Source: Kitasatospora sp. NBC_00374 | GTDB lineage: Bacteria > Actinomycetota > Actinomycetes > Streptomycetales > Streptomycetaceae | Direction of reading: 5' to 3' | NCBI RefSeq assembly: GCF_041434935.1 | Contig: NZ_CP107964.1 | Coordinates: forward strand, 7,113,001 to 7,177,000 | DNA length: 64,000 nucleotides | Part shown: in pieces, positions 15,925 to 28,457 of the stretch | Numbering within the stretch: position 1 is the stretch's first letter | How the letters are laid out: the number at the start of each line of letters is the position of its first letter | Notes under the pieces: generated by a model | Database searches by the model: none | The model's input: only the letters and a program-made list of their open reading frames with translations | What the model was told of the DNA's origin: nothing | Position numbers and translations under genes: made by a program

Positions 15925-15937
15925 GGTCCGCTTCGGC

Positions 15938-16561
15938 ATGACCACACACAACTCATCCGCGCCGCGCCCGCCGCACCAGGTGCTCGACGCCGGGGACATC
16001 ACCCGGATCGTCACCCGGATCGCCCACGAGATCGTCGAACGCGCCAAGGGCGCCGACGACGTGGTGCTGCTCGGCATCCACACCCGCGGCGTCCACCTCG
16101 CCCGCCGGCTGCAGTCCCGGCTGAACCAGGTCGCCGGCCGCGAGATCCCGCTCGGCACCCTCGACATCACCATGTACCGGGACGACCTGCGGCTGAAGCC
16201 GGCCCGCGCGCTGGAGCACACCGAGATCCCCGCCGAGGGCATCGACGGCAAGCTGGTCATCCTGGTCGACGACGTGCTGTTCTCCGGCCGCACCATCCGG
16301 GCCGCCCTGGACGCCCTGAGCGACATCGGCCGCCCGCGCGCCGTCCAGCTCGCCGTCCTGGTCGACCGCGGCCACCGCGAGCTGCCGATCCGCGCCGACT
16401 ACGTGGGCAAGAACCTGCCCACCTCGCTGCGCGAGGCCGTCCAGGTCCAGCTCGCCGACACCGACGGCCGCGACGCCGTCCTGGTCGGCGACCGCGACTA
16501 CGCGGCCCGCTCCTCCCAGGCGCTCGCCGCCCAGCCGTCCGACCAGCCCCTCCCGGAGTGA
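15938..16561 (+). CDS. pyrR: Bifunctional pyr operon RNA-binding regulator / uracil phosphoribosyltransferase
   Basis: A 207-residue type I phosphoribosyltransferase fold. The PRPP loop is [15 protein letters not shown], with an N-terminal [19 protein letters not shown] helix and the [13 protein letters not shown] region typical of PyrR. It binds pyr mRNA leaders when UMP/UTP is high and has weak UPRTase activity. The C-terminus carries about 20 extra residues compared with Bacillus PyrR (about 180). The ATG at 15938 follows a strong ribosome binding site that is itself inside the putative PyrR target hairpin. It is the first gene of the pyr operon, coupled to pyrB. Confidence 0.96.
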   Translation: MTTHNSSAPRPPHQVLDAGDITRIVTRIAHEIVERAKGADDVVLLGIHTRGVHLARRLQSRLNQVAGREIPLGTLDITMYRDDLRLKPARALEHTEIPAEGIDGKLVILVDDVLFSGRTIRAALDALSDIGRPRAVQLAVLVDRGHRELPIRADYVGKNLPTSLREAVQVQLADTDGRDAVLVGDRDYAARSSQALAAQPSDQPLPE

Positions 16562-16566
16562 CCGCC

Positions 16567-17556
16567 GTGAAGCGCCATCTCGTCTCCACCGCCGACCTCA
16601 GCCGCGACGACGCGCTGCTCATCCTGGACACCGCCGAGGAGCTGGCCCACCTCTCCGGACGGTCCGTCAAGAAGCTGCCCACGCTGCGCGGCCGCACCGT
16701 CGTCAACCTCTTCTTCGAGGACTCCACCCGCACCAAGACCTCCTTCGAGGTCGCCGAGAAGCGGCTGTCCGCGGACGTCATCAACTTCTCCGCCAAGGGC
16801 TCGTCGGTCTCCAAGGGCGAGAGCCTGAAGGACACCGCGCTGACCCTGCAGGCGATGGGCGCCGACGCCGTCGTCATCCGGCACCACGCCTCCGGCGCGC
16901 CCGCCCGGCTCGCCCAGTCCGACTGGCTGCACGGCAGCGTCATCAACGCCGGCGACGGCACCCACGAGCACCCCACCCAGGCGCTGCTCGACGCCTTCAC
17001 CATCCGCCGCCACCTCAACCCCGGCGCCGGGCACGACCTGGCGGGCCGCCGGGTCACCATCGTCGGCGACATCCTGCACAGCCGGGTGGCCCGCTCCAAC
17101 GTCCACCTGCTGACCACCCTCGGCGCCGAGGTCACCTTCGTCGCCCCGCCGACCCTGCTCCCGATCGGCATCGAGAACTGGCCCTGCCAGATCTCGTACG
17201 ACCTGGACGCGGTGCTGCCCAAGACCGACGCGCTGATGATGCTGCGGGTCCAGCGCGAGCGGATGAACGCCGCGTTCTTCCCGACCGAGCGCGAGTACTC
17301 CCGGCGCTACGGCATGGACGGCCTGCGGATGGCCCAGCTGCCCGAGCACGCCATCGTGATGCACCCCGGCCCGATGGTCCGCGGCATGGAGATCACCGCC
17401 GAGGTCGCCGACTCCCCGCGCTGCACCGCGGTCGAGCAGGTCGCCAACGGCGTCTCCACCCGGATGGCCGTGCTCTACCTCCTGCTCGGCGGGGCGGTCT
17501 TCGCCGACGCCTCCGCCGACACCACCCGTACCGACAACCCGGAGGCCGCCAAGTGA
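16567..17556 (+). CDS. pyrB: Aspartate carbamoyltransferase catalytic subunit
   Basis: A 329-residue ATCase chain. The carbamoyl-phosphate motif is STRTKTSFE, with HPTQALLD for the phosphate/aspartate interface and MHPGPMVRG near the C-terminus. It condenses carbamoyl phosphate with aspartate. No pyrI regulatory chain is present, as expected for actinobacteria. I preferred the GTG at 16567 (MKRHLVS...) because GGAG at 16555-16558 is eight bases upstream. A GTG at 16558, inside the pyrR stop overlap, would add three residues and has no clear ribosome binding site. Confidence 0.95.
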   Translation: MKRHLVSTADLSRDDALLILDTAEELAHLSGRSVKKLPTLRGRTVVNLFFEDSTRTKTSFEVAEKRLSADVINFSAKGSSVSKGESLKDTALTLQAMGADAVVIRHHASGAPARLAQSDWLHGSVINAGDGTHEHPTQALLDAFTIRRHLNPGAGHDLAGRRVTIVGDILHSRVARSNVHLLTTLGAEVTFVAPPTLLPIGIENWPCQISYDLDAVLPKTDALMMLRVQRERMNAAFFPTEREYSRRYGMDGLRMAQLPEHAIVMHPGPMVRGMEITAEVADSPRCTAVEQVANGVSTRMAVLYLLLGGAVFADASADTTRTDNPEAAK

Positions 17557-18857
17557 CGAGCTACCTGATCCGCAACGTCCAGATCCTCGGCGGTGCGCCC
17601 CAGGACATCCTCATCGCCGACGGCGTGTTCCGGGAGATCGGCACCGGCCTGACCGCCGAGGCGGACATCGACATCGACGGCCACGGGCTGATCGCCCTGC
17701 CCGGCCTGGTCGACCTGCACACCCACCTGCGCGAGCCCGGCCGCGAGGACGCCGAGACCGTGCTGACCGGCACCCAGGCCGCCGCCAAGGGCGGCTACAC
17801 CGCCGTGCACGCGATGGCCAACACCTTCCCGGTGGCCGACACCGCCGGCGTGGTCGAGCAGGTCTGGCGGCTCGGCCAGGAGTCCGGCTACTGCGACGTG
17901 CGGCCGGTCGGCGCCGTCACCGTGGGCCTGGAGGGCAAGAAGCTCGCCGAGCTCGGCGCCATGCACGACTCCGCCGCCGGCGTGCGGGTCTTCTCCGACG
18001 ACGGCAAGTGCGTCGACGACGCGGTGATCATGCGCCGCGCGCTGGAGTACGTGAAGGCGTTCGACGGCGTCGTCGCCCAGCACGCCCAGGAGCCCCGGCT
18101 CACCGAGGGCGCCCAGATGAACGAGGGCCAGGTCTCCGGCGAGCTCGGGCTCGGCGGCTGGCCGGCCGTCGCCGAGGAGGCGATCATCGCCCGCGACGTG
18201 CTGCTCGCCGCCCACGTCGGCTCCCGGCTGCACGTCTGCCACCTCTCCACGGCCGGATCGGTCGAGATCGTCCGCTGGGCCAAGGCCAAGGGCTGGGACG
18301 TCACCGCCGAGGTGACCCCGCACCACCTGCTGCTCACCGACGAGCTGGTCCGCAGCTACGACCCGGTCTACAAGGTCAACCCGCCGCTGCGCACCGCCGC
18401 GGACGTGGAGGCGCTGCGCGCCGCGCTGGCCGACGGCACCATCGACGCCGTCGCCACCGACCACGCCCCGCACCCGGCGGAGGACAAGGACTGCGAGTGG
18501 GCGGTCGCCGCGATGGGCATGGTCGGCCTGGAGACCGCGCTGTCGGTCGTGCAGCAGACCATGGTCGACACCGGCCTGCTGAACTGGGAGGGTGTGGCCG
18601 ACCGGATGTCCCACCGCCCGGCCCGGATCGGCCGTCTGACCGGCCACGGAAGGCCCGTCTCGGTCGGTGAACCGGCCAACCTGGTGCTCTTCGATCCCGC
18701 GTACCGTGGGACCGTGGACCCGGACAGCTTTGCGACGCGCAGCCGAAACACCCCCTACCGAGGCCTGGACCTGCCCGGGCGGGTGCACGCCACCTTCCTG
18801 CGCGGCACCGCCACGGTGCTGGCCGGCGAGCTGGCCGAGCAGGGCGATCTCGCGTGA
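17553..18857 (+). CDS. pyrC: Dihydroorotase (type I)
   Basis: A 434-residue amidohydrolase. It has the zinc motif [10 protein letters not shown], Asp in FSDDGKCV, His in QHAQEPRL and [10 protein letters not shown], and the catalytic Asp in ATDHAPHP. An Asp rather than a carbamylated Lys at the bridging position marks type I enzymes. It cyclises carbamoyl aspartate to dihydroorotate. The GTG at 17553 overlaps the pyrB stop, and the pyrC stop overlaps the next gene's GTG, so it is fully coupled within the operon. Confidence 0.95.
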   Translation: MTSYLIRNVQILGGAPQDILIADGVFREIGTGLTAEADIDIDGHGLIALPGLVDLHTHLREPGREDAETVLTGTQAAAKGGYTAVHAMANTFPVADTAGVVEQVWRLGQESGYCDVRPVGAVTVGLEGKKLAELGAMHDSAAGVRVFSDDGKCVDDAVIMRRALEYVKAFDGVVAQHAQEPRLTEGAQMNEGQVSGELGLGGWPAVAEEAIIARDVLLAAHVGSRLHVCHLSTAGSVEIVRWAKAKGWDVTAEVTPHHLLLTDELVRSYDPVYKVNPPLRTAADVEALRAALADGTIDAVATDHAPHPAEDKDCEWAVAAMGMVGLETALSVVQQTMVDTGLLNWEGVADRMSHRPARIGRLTGHGRPVSVGEPANLVLFDPAYRGTVDPDSFATRSRNTPYRGLDLPGRVHATFLRGTATVLAGELAEQGDLA

Positions 18858-19411
18858 GCGGCCTCCTCTCCGCGGGGCAGGCCCAGGTCACCAACTGGCC
18901 GGGCTACATCGGCTGGACGGTCGGCCTGGCGGTCGTGGTCGGGCTGGTCTACTGGCTGATGCGGCAGGGCTGGAACTGGCGCCGCACCCTGCAGTCCGAC
19001 CTGCCGCCGCTGCCCGAGGTCCCGGCCGACCCCGGCCCGGCCACGCTCACCGCCGCCGGCCGCTACCACGGCACCACCACCGCCGGGAACTGGCTGGACC
19101 GGGTGGTCGCCCACGACCTGGGCACCCGCAGCCTCGCCGACCTCACCCTCACCGAGCGCGGCCTGCTGGTCCGCCGCCCGGGCGGCACCGACCTGTGGAT
19201 CCCGGTCGAGGTGCTGGCCGGCGCCCGCCTCGACTCCGGTATCGCGGGCAAGGTCGTCCCCTCCGGTCTCCTGGTCATCGGCTGGCGCCTGGGCACCACC
19301 GGCCTGGAGTCCGGCGTCCGGCTGGACTCGCCGGACCGGCACGCGGCCTGGGTCGCCGCGATCCTCGAACTCTCCACCCGCACGCAGCAGACGGAAGGCA
19401 CCGCATCATGA
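18854..19411 (+). CDS. Membrane-anchored PH-like domain protein of the pyr operon
   Basis: A 185-residue protein with one N-terminal membrane segment at about 17-36 ([19 protein letters not shown]). A cytoplasmic beta-rich domain (about 60-180, [25 protein letters not shown]...) resembles the bacterial PH-like domain found in this operon position across actinobacteria. No enzymatic residues are evident, and its role in pyrimidine synthesis is unknown; docking of pyr enzymes at the membrane near quinone-dependent PyrD is one possibility. The GTG at 18854 overlaps the pyrC stop, and its stop overlaps the carA ATG. Confidence 0.8.
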   Translation: MSGLLSAGQAQVTNWPGYIGWTVGLAVVVGLVYWLMRQGWNWRRTLQSDLPPLPEVPADPGPATLTAAGRYHGTTTAGNWLDRVVAHDLGTRSLADLTLTERGLLVRRPGGTDLWIPVEVLAGARLDSGIAGKVVPSGLLVIGWRLGTTGLESGVRLDSPDRHAAWVAAILELSTRTQQTEGTAS

Positions 19412-20583
19412 CCGCACCTGCCCCCACCACTCAGCGCTTGAGGCGGGAGCGAGTGCCCGCCGTGCTCGTCCTGGAGGACGGCCGGACCTTCCGCGGCCAG
19501 GCCTACGGCGCGATCGGCGAGACCTTCGGCGAGGCCGTCTTCAACACCGGCATGTCCGGCTACCAGGAGACCCTCACCGACCCCTCCTACCACCGCCAGG
19601 TCGTCGTCATGACGGCCCCGCACGTCGGCAACACCGGCGTCAACGACGAGGACCCGGAGTCGAAGCGGATCTGGGTCGCCGGCTACGTCGTCCGCGACCC
19701 CGCCCGGGTCCCGTCCAACTGGCGCTCGCAGCGCTCGCTGGACGAGGAGCTCGCGACGCAGGGCGTCGTCGGCATCTCCGGCATCGACACCCGGGCGCTC
19801 ACCCGGCACCTGCGCGAGCGCGGTGCCATGCGGGTCGGCATCTTCTCCGGCCCCGCGCTGGCGGACGAGGCCGCGCTGCTGGCCCGGGTCAACGAGGCGC
19901 CCGAGATGAAGGGCGCGGACCTCTGCGCCGAGGTCGCCACCACCGAGCCGTACATCGTCCCGGCCGTCGGCACCAAGCGCTTCACCGTCGCCGCGATCGA
20001 CCTCGGCATCAAGGCGATGACCCCGCAGCGGATGGCCGAGCGCGGCATCGAGGTGCACGTGCTGCCCGCCGACTCGACCGTCGAGGACGTCTACGCGGTC
20101 GACCCGGACGGCGTGTTCTTCTCCAACGGCCCGGGCGACCCGGCCACCGCCGACCACCAGGTCGCGGTCATGCGCGGCGTGCTGGAGCGCAGGACCCCGC
20201 TGTTCGGCATCTGCTTCGGCAACCAGATCCTCGGCCGCGCCCTCGGCTTCGGCACCTACAAGCTGAAGTACGGCCACCGCGGCATCAACCAGCCGGTGCA
20301 GGACCGCACCACCGGCAAGGTCGAGGTCACCGCGCACAACCACGGCTTCGCCGTCGAGGCGCCGCTGGACAAGGTCAGCGACACGCCGTACGGCCGCGCC
20401 GAGGTCTCCCACGTCTGCCTGAACGACAACGTGGTCGAGGGCCTTCAGTGCCTGGACACCCCGGCGTTCAGCGTGCAGTACCACCCGGAGGCCGCGGCCG
20501 GTCCGCACGACGCCGCGTACCTCTTCGATCGGTTTGTCGACTTGATGGCCGGTGCCCCGGCCCGCACCACCACAGGGAGCTGA
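19408..20583 (+). CDS. carA: Carbamoyl-phosphate synthase small subunit (glutaminase)
   Basis: A 391-residue subunit. The N-terminal CPSase_sm domain has [14 protein letters not shown]. The class I glutamine amidotransferase domain has nucleophile Cys in FGICFGNQ (E. coli GICLGHQ; here Asn replaces His) and the His/Glu dyad in [12 protein letters not shown]. It hydrolyses glutamine and passes ammonia to CarB. The ATG at 19408 was chosen because it overlaps the preceding stop (ATGA). An upstream extension of the frame overlaps the PH-like gene and is not supported. Confidence 0.95.
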   Translation: MTAPAPTTQRLRRERVPAVLVLEDGRTFRGQAYGAIGETFGEAVFNTGMSGYQETLTDPSYHRQVVVMTAPHVGNTGVNDEDPESKRIWVAGYVVRDPARVPSNWRSQRSLDEELATQGVVGISGIDTRALTRHLRERGAMRVGIFSGPALADEAALLARVNEAPEMKGADLCAEVATTEPYIVPAVGTKRFTVAAIDLGIKAMTPQRMAERGIEVHVLPADSTVEDVYAVDPDGVFFSNGPGDPATADHQVAVMRGVLERRTPLFGICFGNQILGRALGFGTYKLKYGHRGINQPVQDRTTGKVEVTAHNHGFAVEAPLDKVSDTPYGRAEVSHVCLNDNVVEGLQCLDTPAFSVQYHPEAAAGPHDAAYLFDRFVDLMAGAPARTTTGS

Positions 20584-20586
20584 CCC

Positions 20587-23895
<3,309 letters not shown>

Positions 23896-23905
23896 CACGA
23901 CCCTA

Positions 23906-23936
23906 GTGGGGGGCACCGCGACCGGGTGCCCCCCAC
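23906..23936 (+). terminator. Hairpin between carB and class 2 pyrD
   Basis: A perfect 12-base stem (GTGGGGGGCACC / GGTGCCCCCCAC) with a 7-base loop begins ten bases after the carB stop. It may be a partial terminator that lowers expression of the distal pyr genes. There is no U-tract. Confidence 0.7.
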
Positions 23937-23982
23937 TTCCCATGTCCTTCAGCTGTCGTCCCAGGAAGGCGCACCCCCGCCC

Positions 23983-25083
23983 GTGTACAAGACCCTGTTC
24001 AACCTCGTCTTCCGGAAGATGGACCCGGAGAAGGCCCACCACCTGGCCTTCTTCTGGATCCGGCTGGCCGCCTCCGTCCCCGGCCTGCGGCAGCTGGTCC
24101 GGCTGGTGCTCGCCCCGCGGGACCGTTCGCTGCGCACCACCGCGCTCGGCCTCGACCTGCCCGGCCCGTTCGGCCTCGGCGCGGGCTTCGACAAGAACGG
24201 CATCGGCATCGACGGCCTGTCCATGCTCGGCTTCGACTTCGTCGAGATCGGCACGGTCACCGGCGAGCCGCAGCCCGGCAACCCGGCGCCGCGGCTGTTC
24301 CGGCTGGTCGAGGACCGCGCGCTGATCAACCGGATGGGCTTCAACAACCAGGGCTCCGCCCGGGTCGCGGCCCGTCTCGCCAAGCGCCCGCACACCACCT
24401 CCACCCCGGTGATCGGCGTCAACATCGGCAAGACCAAGGTGGTCGAGGAGGCCGACGCCACCGCCGACTACCTCAAGAGCACCGAGCGGCTCGCCCCCTA
24501 CGCCGACTACCTGGTGGTCAACGTCAGCTCGCCGAACACCCCGGGGCTGCGCAACCTGCAGGCCGTCCAGGTGCTCGGCCCGCTGCTGTGGGACGTCCGC
24601 AAGGCCGCCGACGCCGCCGTCGCGCACCACGTGCCGCTGCTCGTGAAGATCGCCCCCGACCTGGCGGACGAGGACATCGACGAGATCGCCGACATGGCCC
24701 TCCAGCTCGGCCTGGACGGCATCATCGCCACCAACACCACGATCGGCCGCGAGGGCCTGCGCGAGAGCGCCGCCCGGATCGAGGAGATCGGCGCCGGCGG
24801 CCTGTCCGGCGCGCCGCTCAAGGACCGCTCGCTGGAGGTCCTGCAGCGGCTGCGGGCCCGCACCGAGGGCCGGCTGGCGCTGATCTCGGTCGGCGGCATC
24901 GAGACCGCCGAGGACGCCTGGCAGCGGATCCTGCACGGCGCCGACCTGGTCCAGGGCTACAGCGCCTTCGTCTACGAGGGCCCGTTCTGGATGCGCCGGA
25001 TGCACAAGGGCCTGGCGGACCGGCTGCGGGCCAGCGGTCACCGGACCGTCGCCGAGGCCGTGGGCACGGCGAAGGCGAAGTAG
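23983..25083 (+). CDS. pyrD: Dihydroorotate dehydrogenase, class 2 (quinone-dependent)
   Basis: A 366-residue class 2 DHODH. The N-terminal amphipathic helices ([20 protein letters not shown]) serve for membrane and quinone contact. FMN-binding motifs are present, and the catalytic Ser lies in [12 protein letters not shown]. It oxidises dihydroorotate to orotate and reduces menaquinone at the membrane. The GTG at 23983 gives the conserved start; an earlier GTG at 23926 would begin inside the carB hairpin. A second, class 1B DHODH lies 1 kb downstream. Confidence 0.93.
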   Translation: MYKTLFNLVFRKMDPEKAHHLAFFWIRLAASVPGLRQLVRLVLAPRDRSLRTTALGLDLPGPFGLGAGFDKNGIGIDGLSMLGFDFVEIGTVTGEPQPGNPAPRLFRLVEDRALINRMGFNNQGSARVAARLAKRPHTTSTPVIGVNIGKTKVVEEADATADYLKSTERLAPYADYLVVNVSSPNTPGLRNLQAVQVLGPLLWDVRKAADAAVAHHVPLLVKIAPDLADEDIDEIADMALQLGLDGIIATNTTIGREGLRESAARIEEIGAGGLSGAPLKDRSLEVLQRLRARTEGRLALISVGGIETAEDAWQRILHGADLVQGYSAFVYEGPFWMRRMHKGLADRLRASGHRTVAEAVGTAKAK

Positions 25084-25163
25084 CCCGAGGGCGAAGTGAC
25101 AGTGTCCGTGCCGGTTTGGGAGAGTTCAGACCGTCGTACCGGCCGGCCGAAAGGTGAACCACG

Positions 25164-26021
25164 ATGGCCCACCCCGTCCAGACCGACGCCGAGGTGCTCG
25201 CCAGCACCCCCGAAGGGGTGTACCGCAGGCTCGTCCTGCACGCCCCCGAGGCGGCCTCCCGGGTGAGACCGGGCCACTTCGCGACCCTCGCGGTCGGCGG
25301 CCCGCACTCGTCGATGCTGCTGCGCCGGGCCTTCGCGATCCACCGGGCGGACCCGGCCGCCGGCACCGTGGAGCTGGTGGTCGCCGAGCGCGGCGCGGGC
25401 AGCCGGGAGCTGGCCCGGGCCGCGGTCGGGGAGCGGCTGAGCCTGATCGCCCCGCTGGGGACGCCGTTCCCGCTGCCCGAGGGCCCGGTCAGCGCGCTGC
25501 TGGTGGCCGGCGGCTACGGCGCCGCGCCGCTGTTCGCGCTCGCCGAGGAGATCCGGCGCACCGGCGGCCAGGTGGGCTTCATCCTGGCCGCGGCGGACGC
25601 CGGCCGGCTGTTCGGCGTCGAGCGGGCCCGGGCGCTCACCCCGGACGTCCTGGTGGTCACCGAGGACGGCTCGGCCGGCCTCACGGGCCGGGCCACCGAC
25701 CCGCTCGCCCAGGCGATCGGGGCGATCGACGCCCGGGTCGTCTACGCCTGCGGCCCGATGCCGATGCTCGCGACCGTCAGCCGGATCTCGCTCGACCTGG
25801 GCGCCCGCTGCTGGACGTCGGTGGAGGAGGCGATGGCCTGCGGCACCGGGATCTGCATGACCTGCGTGCTGCCGGTGGTCGGCGCGGACGGCGTGAGCCG
25901 CTTCACCCGCACCTGCACCGACGGCCCGGTCTTCGACGGGGCCCGGGTGCGCTGGGCCGAGATCGGCACCGTACCGCCCGATCTGGAAGGTGCGCGGGGG
26001 ACGGGGGCGGGCGCCCGATGA
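25164..26021 (+). CDS. pyrK: Dihydroorotate dehydrogenase electron transfer subunit (PyrK-like)
   Basis: A 285-residue ferredoxin-reductase-like protein. The FAD-binding barrel at the N-terminus includes LLRRAFAIHR. The NAD domain is around LVAGGYGAAPLFALAEEI, and the C-terminal [2Fe-2S] cluster has MACGTGICMTC and a final Cys in TRTCTDGPVF. PyrK passes electrons from class 1B PyrD to NAD+. Its stop overlaps the ATG of the class 1B catalytic subunit (26018), so the two form a coupled pair. The RRAF motif replaces the common RRPxS flavin motif. Confidence 0.92.
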   Translation: MAHPVQTDAEVLASTPEGVYRRLVLHAPEAASRVRPGHFATLAVGGPHSSMLLRRAFAIHRADPAAGTVELVVAERGAGSRELARAAVGERLSLIAPLGTPFPLPEGPVSALLVAGGYGAAPLFALAEEIRRTGGQVGFILAAADAGRLFGVERARALTPDVLVVTEDGSAGLTGRATDPLAQAIGAIDARVVYACGPMPMLATVSRISLDLGARCWTSVEEAMACGTGICMTCVLPVVGADGVSRFTRTCTDGPVFDGARVRWAEIGTVPPDLEGARGTGAGAR

Positions 26022-26992
26022 CCCCCGAGGACGTCGACCTCTCCGTCCCGTTCGGCCCGATCACCCTGCCGAACCCGCTCACCACCGCCTCCGGCTGCGC
26101 CGGGTACGGCCGGGAGCTGGCCAAGTTCGTCCCGCTGGACGGGCTCGGCTCGATCACCACCAAGACGATCATGCTCCGGCCGCGGGCCGGCTCGGCCACC
26201 CCGCGGATGGCCGAGACCCCGTCCGGGATGCTCAACTCGATCGGCCTCCAGGGCTCCGGCATCGAAGCCTTCGTCCGGGACGAACTGCCCTGGCTGGCCG
26301 AGCGCGGCGCGCGGGTCCTGGTCTCGATCGCGGGGGAGCGGCTGGAGGAGTTCGCCGAGGTGGCCGCCCGCCTGAACGGGCAGCCCGGGGTGATCGGCAT
26401 CGAGGTCAACATCTCCTGCCCGAACGCCGCCGACCGCGGCCTGGTCTTCGCCGCCAACCCGGCCACCTCCTACGACGTGGTCCGCGCCGTGCGCGAGACG
26501 GCCGAGGCGGCGCTGCCCGTCCACGCCAAGCTCTCGCCCGACGTCACCTCGATCACGGAGATCGCCGCCGCCTGCGTCCAGGCCGGCGCCGACGGTCTCT
26601 CGATGATCAACACCACCCTCGGCCTGGGCATCGACCTGGACACCCTGCGCCCGGCCCTGGCGGGCGTCACCGGCGGCCTCTCCGGCCCGGCCGTCCGCCC
26701 GATCGCCGTCCGCTGCGTCTACCAGGTCCACGCCGCGATGCTGGCCGGCCGGATGCCGCCGGTGCCGATCATCGGCATGGGCGGCCTGCGCACCGGCCGG
26801 GACGCCCTGGAGTTCGCCCTCGCCGGCGCGAGCGGCGTCGCCGTCGGCACCACCCTGTTCAACGACCCGACCGCCCCGCTGCGCATCCTGGACGAGCTGC
26901 GCGCCGAGCTGGCGGCCCGGGACCTCGCCACGTTCTCCGAGGCGGTGGGTCTGGCCCACCGCCCCGCAACCCCTGCTGGAAGGACCCCATGA
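26018..26992 (+). CDS. pyrDB: Dihydroorotate dehydrogenase, class 1B catalytic subunit
   Basis: A 324-residue class 1 enzyme. It lacks the membrane helices of class 2 and has Cys as active-site base in EVNISCPNA. It also has the FMN phosphate motifs IIGMGG and GVAVGTTLF. With PyrK it reduces NAD+. Together with the quinone-dependent enzyme at 23983 the operon encodes two DHODH types. The ATG at 26018 overlaps the pyrK stop, and its TGA overlaps the pyrF ATG, so it is inside the functional operon and not a stray copy. The C-terminus (HRPATPAGRTP) is a short disordered tail. Confidence 0.93.
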   Translation: MTPEDVDLSVPFGPITLPNPLTTASGCAGYGRELAKFVPLDGLGSITTKTIMLRPRAGSATPRMAETPSGMLNSIGLQGSGIEAFVRDELPWLAERGARVLVSIAGERLEEFAEVAARLNGQPGVIGIEVNISCPNAADRGLVFAANPATSYDVVRAVRETAEAALPVHAKLSPDVTSITEIAAACVQAGADGLSMINTTLGLGIDLDTLRPALAGVTGGLSGPAVRPIAVRCVYQVHAAMLAGRMPPVPIIGMGGLRTGRDALEFALAGASGVAVGTTLFNDPTAPLRILDELRAELAARDLATFSEAVGLAHRPATPAGRTP

Positions 26993-27825
26993 CCCTCGCC
27001 CCCTTCGGTACCCGCCTGCGCCACGCCCTCGACACCCGCGGCCGGCTCTGCGTCGGGATCGACCCGCACGCCGCCCTGCTCGGCGCCTGGGGCCTGACCG
27101 ACGACGTGGCCGGCCTGGAGACCTTCTCCCGCACGGTGGTCGAGGCGCTGGCCGACCGGGTCGCCGTGCTCAAGCCGCAGGCCGCCTTCTTCGAGCGTTT
27201 CGGCAGCCGCGGCATCGCGGTGCTGGAGCGGACGGTGGCCGAGGCCCGCGCGGCCGGCGCGCTGGTCGTGATGGACGCCAAGCGCGGTGACATCGGCTCC
27301 ACCATGGCGGCCTACGCCGAGACCTTCCTCTCCCTGGCCAGCCCGCTGTTCTCGGACGCGCTGACCGTCAGCCCGTACCTGGGCTTCGGCTCGCTGCAGC
27401 CCGCGGTGGACCTGGCCCGCGCCAACGGGGCGGGCCTGTTCGTCCTGGCCCTCACCTCCAACCCGGAGGGCTTCGAGGTGCAGCGGGCGGTCGACGCCGA
27501 CGGCACCAGCGTCGCCCAGGGCGTGCTGAACCGGCTGGCGGCCGAGAACGCCGGCGCCGAGCCGCTCGGCTCGTTCGGCGCGGTGGTCGGCGCCACCCTG
27601 GCCGAGGCCGGGGTGGACCTCGCGATCAACGGCCCGCTGCTGGCGCCCGGGGTGGGTGCGCAGGGTGCCACCGCGAAGGACCTGCCGCGGGTCTTCGGGG
27701 CCTCGGTGGGCAACGTGGTGCCCAGCGTGAGCCGTGACGTGCTCAAGCACGGGCCGTCCGTCGAGGCCCTGCGTGAGGCCGCCGCGCGCTTCGTCGAGGA
27801 TGTGAGGGCAGTCACAAACGGCTGA
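26989..27825 (+). CDS. pyrF: Orotidine 5'-phosphate decarboxylase
   Basis: A 278-residue OMP decarboxylase of the long actinobacterial/archaeal-like (type 2) group. The catalytic array is MDAKRGDIGST, with VGIDPHAALL near the start and a phosphate loop around VGATLAEAG. It makes UMP, the end product of the pathway. The ATG at 26989 overlaps the class 1B pyrD stop. A hairpin with a T-rich tail follows at 27859, marking the end of the operon. No pyrE is in the window, as in other streptomycetes where it lies elsewhere. Confidence 0.95.
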   Translation: MTLAPFGTRLRHALDTRGRLCVGIDPHAALLGAWGLTDDVAGLETFSRTVVEALADRVAVLKPQAAFFERFGSRGIAVLERTVAEARAAGALVVMDAKRGDIGSTMAAYAETFLSLASPLFSDALTVSPYLGFGSLQPAVDLARANGAGLFVLALTSNPEGFEVQRAVDADGTSVAQGVLNRLAAENAGAEPLGSFGAVVGATLAEAGVDLAINGPLLAPGVGAQGATAKDLPRVFGASVGNVVPSVSRDVLKHGPSVEALREAAARFVEDVRAVTNG

Positions 27826-27858
27826 GAATCCCGGCCGCAAGCCGGTGGATTTGCCCGG

Positions 27859-27896
27859 AAAGTCCTGGGTCGGCCCCTGCTGACCAGGACTTTTCG
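27859..27896 (+). terminator. pyr operon terminator with T-rich tail
   Basis: AAAGTCCTGG and CCAGGACTTT form a 10-base stem with further pairing inside (GTC/GAC with one bulged G). TTTTCGTGTTCTTTT follows. This is one of the few canonical intrinsic terminators in the window. Confidence 0.85.
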
Positions 27897-27906
27897 TGTT
27901 CTTTTC

Positions 27907-27935
27907 CTGACGTGGAAGCCCAAGTTGGGTAGTGT
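27907..27935 (+). promoter_or_regulatory. Candidate mihF promoter
   Basis: CTGACG (27907-27912), a 17-base spacer and TAGTGT (27930-27935) resemble an HrdB promoter. It lies just after the pyr terminator and about 140 bases before the mihF start. Confidence 0.5.
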
Positions 27936-28070
27936 CCGGCGGTAGGTCACCGAACGGCGGCGCATCGCGTCGCTTTTGCAGGTCAGAGCCCTGTGTTCAG
28001 GGTCTGCGTTCGGCGGCCGGGCACCACCAGTCATAGCTCATCCCTTCCATTCACACCTGAGGTGAACGGC

Positions 28071-28397
28071 GTGGCTCTTCCGCCCCTTACTCCTGAACAG
28101 CGCGCCGCTGCGCTCGCCAAGGCCGCCGAGGCTCGTCGGAAGCGTGCCGACGTCAAGAACCGGCTCAAGCACTCCGGCGCCTCGCTGCACGACGTGATCA
28201 AGGCCGGCAAGGCCGACGACGAGGTCATCGGCAAGATGAAGGTCTCCGCCCTGCTGGAGAGCCTGCCGGGCGTCGGCAAGGTTCGTGCCAAGCAGATCAT
28301 GGAGCGTCTCGGCATCAGCGAGAGCCGTCGCGTCCGCGGCCTCGGCACCAACCAGATCGCCTCCCTGGAGCGGGAGTTCGGCGGCGCGGCCTCCTGA
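28071..28397 (+). CDS. mihF: Integration host factor, actinobacterial type (mIHF/sIHF)
   Basis: A 108-residue DNA-binding protein with a long N-terminal helix (LTPEQRAAALAKAAEARRKR) and a helix-two-turns-helix region containing LESLPGVGKVRAKQIMERLGI, which contacts DNA. Streptomyces sIHF compacts the nucleoid and affects sporulation and antibiotic production. The GTG at 28071 (reading MALPPLTPEQ) matches family starts and has GAGGTG at 28059-28064. A longer frame from 27993 has no ribosome binding site. It lies between pyrF and gmk, as in other actinobacteria. Confidence 0.96.
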   Translation: MALPPLTPEQRAAALAKAAEARRKRADVKNRLKHSGASLHDVIKAGKADDEVIGKMKVSALLESLPGVGKVRAKQIMERLGISESRRVRGLGTNQIASLEREFGGAAS

Positions 28398-28424
28398 TCT
28401 GGGGCCGCTTCGTACCCCGTGGTC

Positions 28425-28446
28425 CCCGGATCGTCCGCGATCCGGG
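28425..28446 (+). terminator. mihF hairpin abutting the gmk -10 box
   Basis: CCCGGATCG / CGATCCGGG forms a perfect 9-base stem with the 4-base loop TCCG. The last G is the first base of GATAAT (28446-28451), the likely gmk -10 box, so terminator and promoter overlap. The palindrome could instead be an operator. Confidence 0.6.
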
Positions 28447-28451
28447 ATAAT
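28446..28451 (+). promoter_or_regulatory. gmk -10 box GATAAT, leaderless start
   Basis: GATAAT ends seven bases before the gmk ATG at 28458, so the transcript should begin at or very near the start codon. The -35 region is poor. Confidence 0.5.
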
Positions 28452-28457
28452 CGGTGC

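Larger units (their letters stand above)
15585..15937. other. 353-base divergent intergenic region between bldD and pyrR
   Basis: No gene is supported here. It holds the bldD promoter/operator (15694-15732, minus strand) and the pyrR promoter and leader (15821-15930, plus strand). A short 16-codon frame at 15848 is rejected because its ATG lies inside the -10 box. Confidence 0.7.

Noticed and set aside
23926-23983. Longer start for the class 2 pyrD
   Set aside because: The GTG at 23926 sits in the carB hairpin, and the added residues are unlike PyrD N-termini.
27993-28070. Longer start for mihF
   Set aside because: There is no ribosome binding site, and the extra residues do not fit the conserved N-terminus MALPPLTPEQ.
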